Below are positions 13,971 to 14,470 of a DNA stretch of 14,470 bases, piece by piece (the stretch's first letter is position 1; every line of letters begins with the position of its first letter). The stretch covers positions 1-14,470 of the forward strand of contig JAAZEW010000139.1 of the NCBI GenBank assembly GCA_012512055.1. The letters are read 5' to 3'. Both the position numbers and the translations under genes were made by a program. This DNA is from Bacillota bacterium (GTDB lineage: Bacteria; Bacillota_G; SHA-98; UBA4971). The notes beneath the pieces are model-generated. The model was not told where the DNA came from. It was given only the letters and a program-made list of their open reading frames with translations, and made no database searches.

Positions 13971-14470
13971 CTACGATACTTCTGTCTGCTCTCTGTACTG
14001 AAGAAGATAAAGTTGATGGTAAATGCCGTGCTTTGCCAGCAGCTCCTGGTGAGTTCCGATCTCTCTAATCCTTCCTTTGTGGATTACGATAATCTTATCT
14101 GCATTCTGAATCGTTGACAGTCTATGGGCCACAACAAGAGTAGTCCTTCCACGAATCAGCTTTGTCAGAGCGTCCTGGATAAGGGCTTCAGTCTCAGTGT
14201 CAATACTTGCGGTAGCCTCATCTAAGACGAGTATGGCAGGATCTCTCGCCAATGCCCGTGCAAACGCCAAGAGCTGCCTCTCACCGGCTGATAACGTAAC
14301 GCCTCTCTCCCTGACAGGCGCGTCATACCCTCCATGGAGTTTTCCTATAAACTTGTCAGCGTTTACGAAAGCGGCAGCTTCCCGCACTTGGTCATCGGTG
14401 ATGCCACTGTCACCCAACCTTATGTTGCTTTTGACGTCCCCCGTAAACAAGAATACATCCTGCTGTACTA
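13971..14470 (-). CDS. ABC exporter nucleotide-binding domain, C-terminal end (partial)
   Basis: The last 166 or so codons of a gene that continues past the window edge are visible. The frame is open to position 14470 (…[11 protein letters not shown]…), so the TTG at 14450 is not a real start. Visible NBD elements in order are the Q-loop ([18 protein letters not shown]), signature [15 protein letters not shown], Walker [13 protein letters not shown], the D-loop within it, and H-loop VVAHRLST. This pattern, with DVFLFTGD and LSAGE in place of LSGGQ, is typical of exporter-type (MDR/lipid) half-transporters of Bacillota, often one half of a heterodimer. Walker A and the membrane domain lie outside the window, so the substrate cannot be judged. 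The stop is TAG at 13973-13971, with no visible link to the hydrogenase genes downstream. Confidence 0.93.
   Translation of the reverse strand, partial: VQQDVFLFTGDVKSNIRLGDSGITDDQVREAAAFVNADKFIGKLHGGYDAPVRERGVTLSAGERQLLAFARALARDPAILVLDEATASIDTETEALIQDALTKLIRGRTTLVVAHRLSTIQNADKIIVIHKGRIREIGTHQELLAKHGIYHQLYLLQYREQTEVS

Noticed and set aside
13971..14450. Complete small ABC protein starting at TTG 14450
   Set aside because: The frame stays open to the window edge and the Q-loop is upstream of that codon, so this is the end of a longer exporter gene.

Overview
The window looks like chromosomal DNA of a strictly anaerobic, fermentative or syntrophic member of the Bacillota (Clostridia-like). Supporting signs are a tRNA-Ile-sensing T-box leader, strong GGAGG-type ribosome binding sites with several TTG/GTG starts, a trimeric NAD(P)H-linked [FeFe]-hydrogenase, a Rex-like operator and a sigma-54 regulator. 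All confident genes lie on the minus strand, so transcription runs from position 14470 towards 1. The species cannot be told from this sequence.

Layout in transcription order. (a) 14470-13971: C-terminal end of an ABC exporter, cut by the window edge. (b) 13952-12609: a sigma-70-type promoter and a sigma-54-dependent activator whose N-terminus is a double [4Fe-4S] ferredoxin domain. (c) 12608-12195: a 414-bp control region with two 18-bp palindromes (probable activator sites), a Rex-like operator and a near-perfect -24/-12 sigma-54 promoter. (d) 12194-6845: operon hydC-hydB-hydA, in which hydB is fused to a GltD/NfnB-like NAD(P)H:FAD module; it ends in a clear intrinsic terminator at 6738-6774. 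(e) 6693-5766: a promoter overlapping a 14-bp tandem repeat and a secreted protein of unknown function, followed by a 51-aa zinc-ribbon protein (5652-5497). (f) 5488-1424: promoter, T-box leader (AUC specifier), ileS and an overlapping NUDIX hydrolase gene. (g) 1328-351: a secreted protein with an Ig-like (Big_5/SbsA) domain and a jelly-roll-like domain. (h) 340-13: non-coding tandem arrays, a 53-bp-period palindrome array merging into a 25-bp-period array.

How the parts may work together: the hydrogenase trimer would exchange electrons between H2/H+, ferredoxin and NADH (HydB FMN site). The added flavoprotein module carries a second nucleotide site with an NADPH-type signature, so the complex may also connect to the NADP pool. 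Its promoter seems to integrate an Fe-S-sensing enhancer-binding protein encoded next door and a Rex-type NADH/NAD+ signal. No hydE/F/G maturases are present, so H-cluster maturation must be encoded elsewhere. This hydrogenase and regulatory unit is the best candidate for an undescribed system; the 53-bp palindrome array is the best candidate for unexplained DNA structure.
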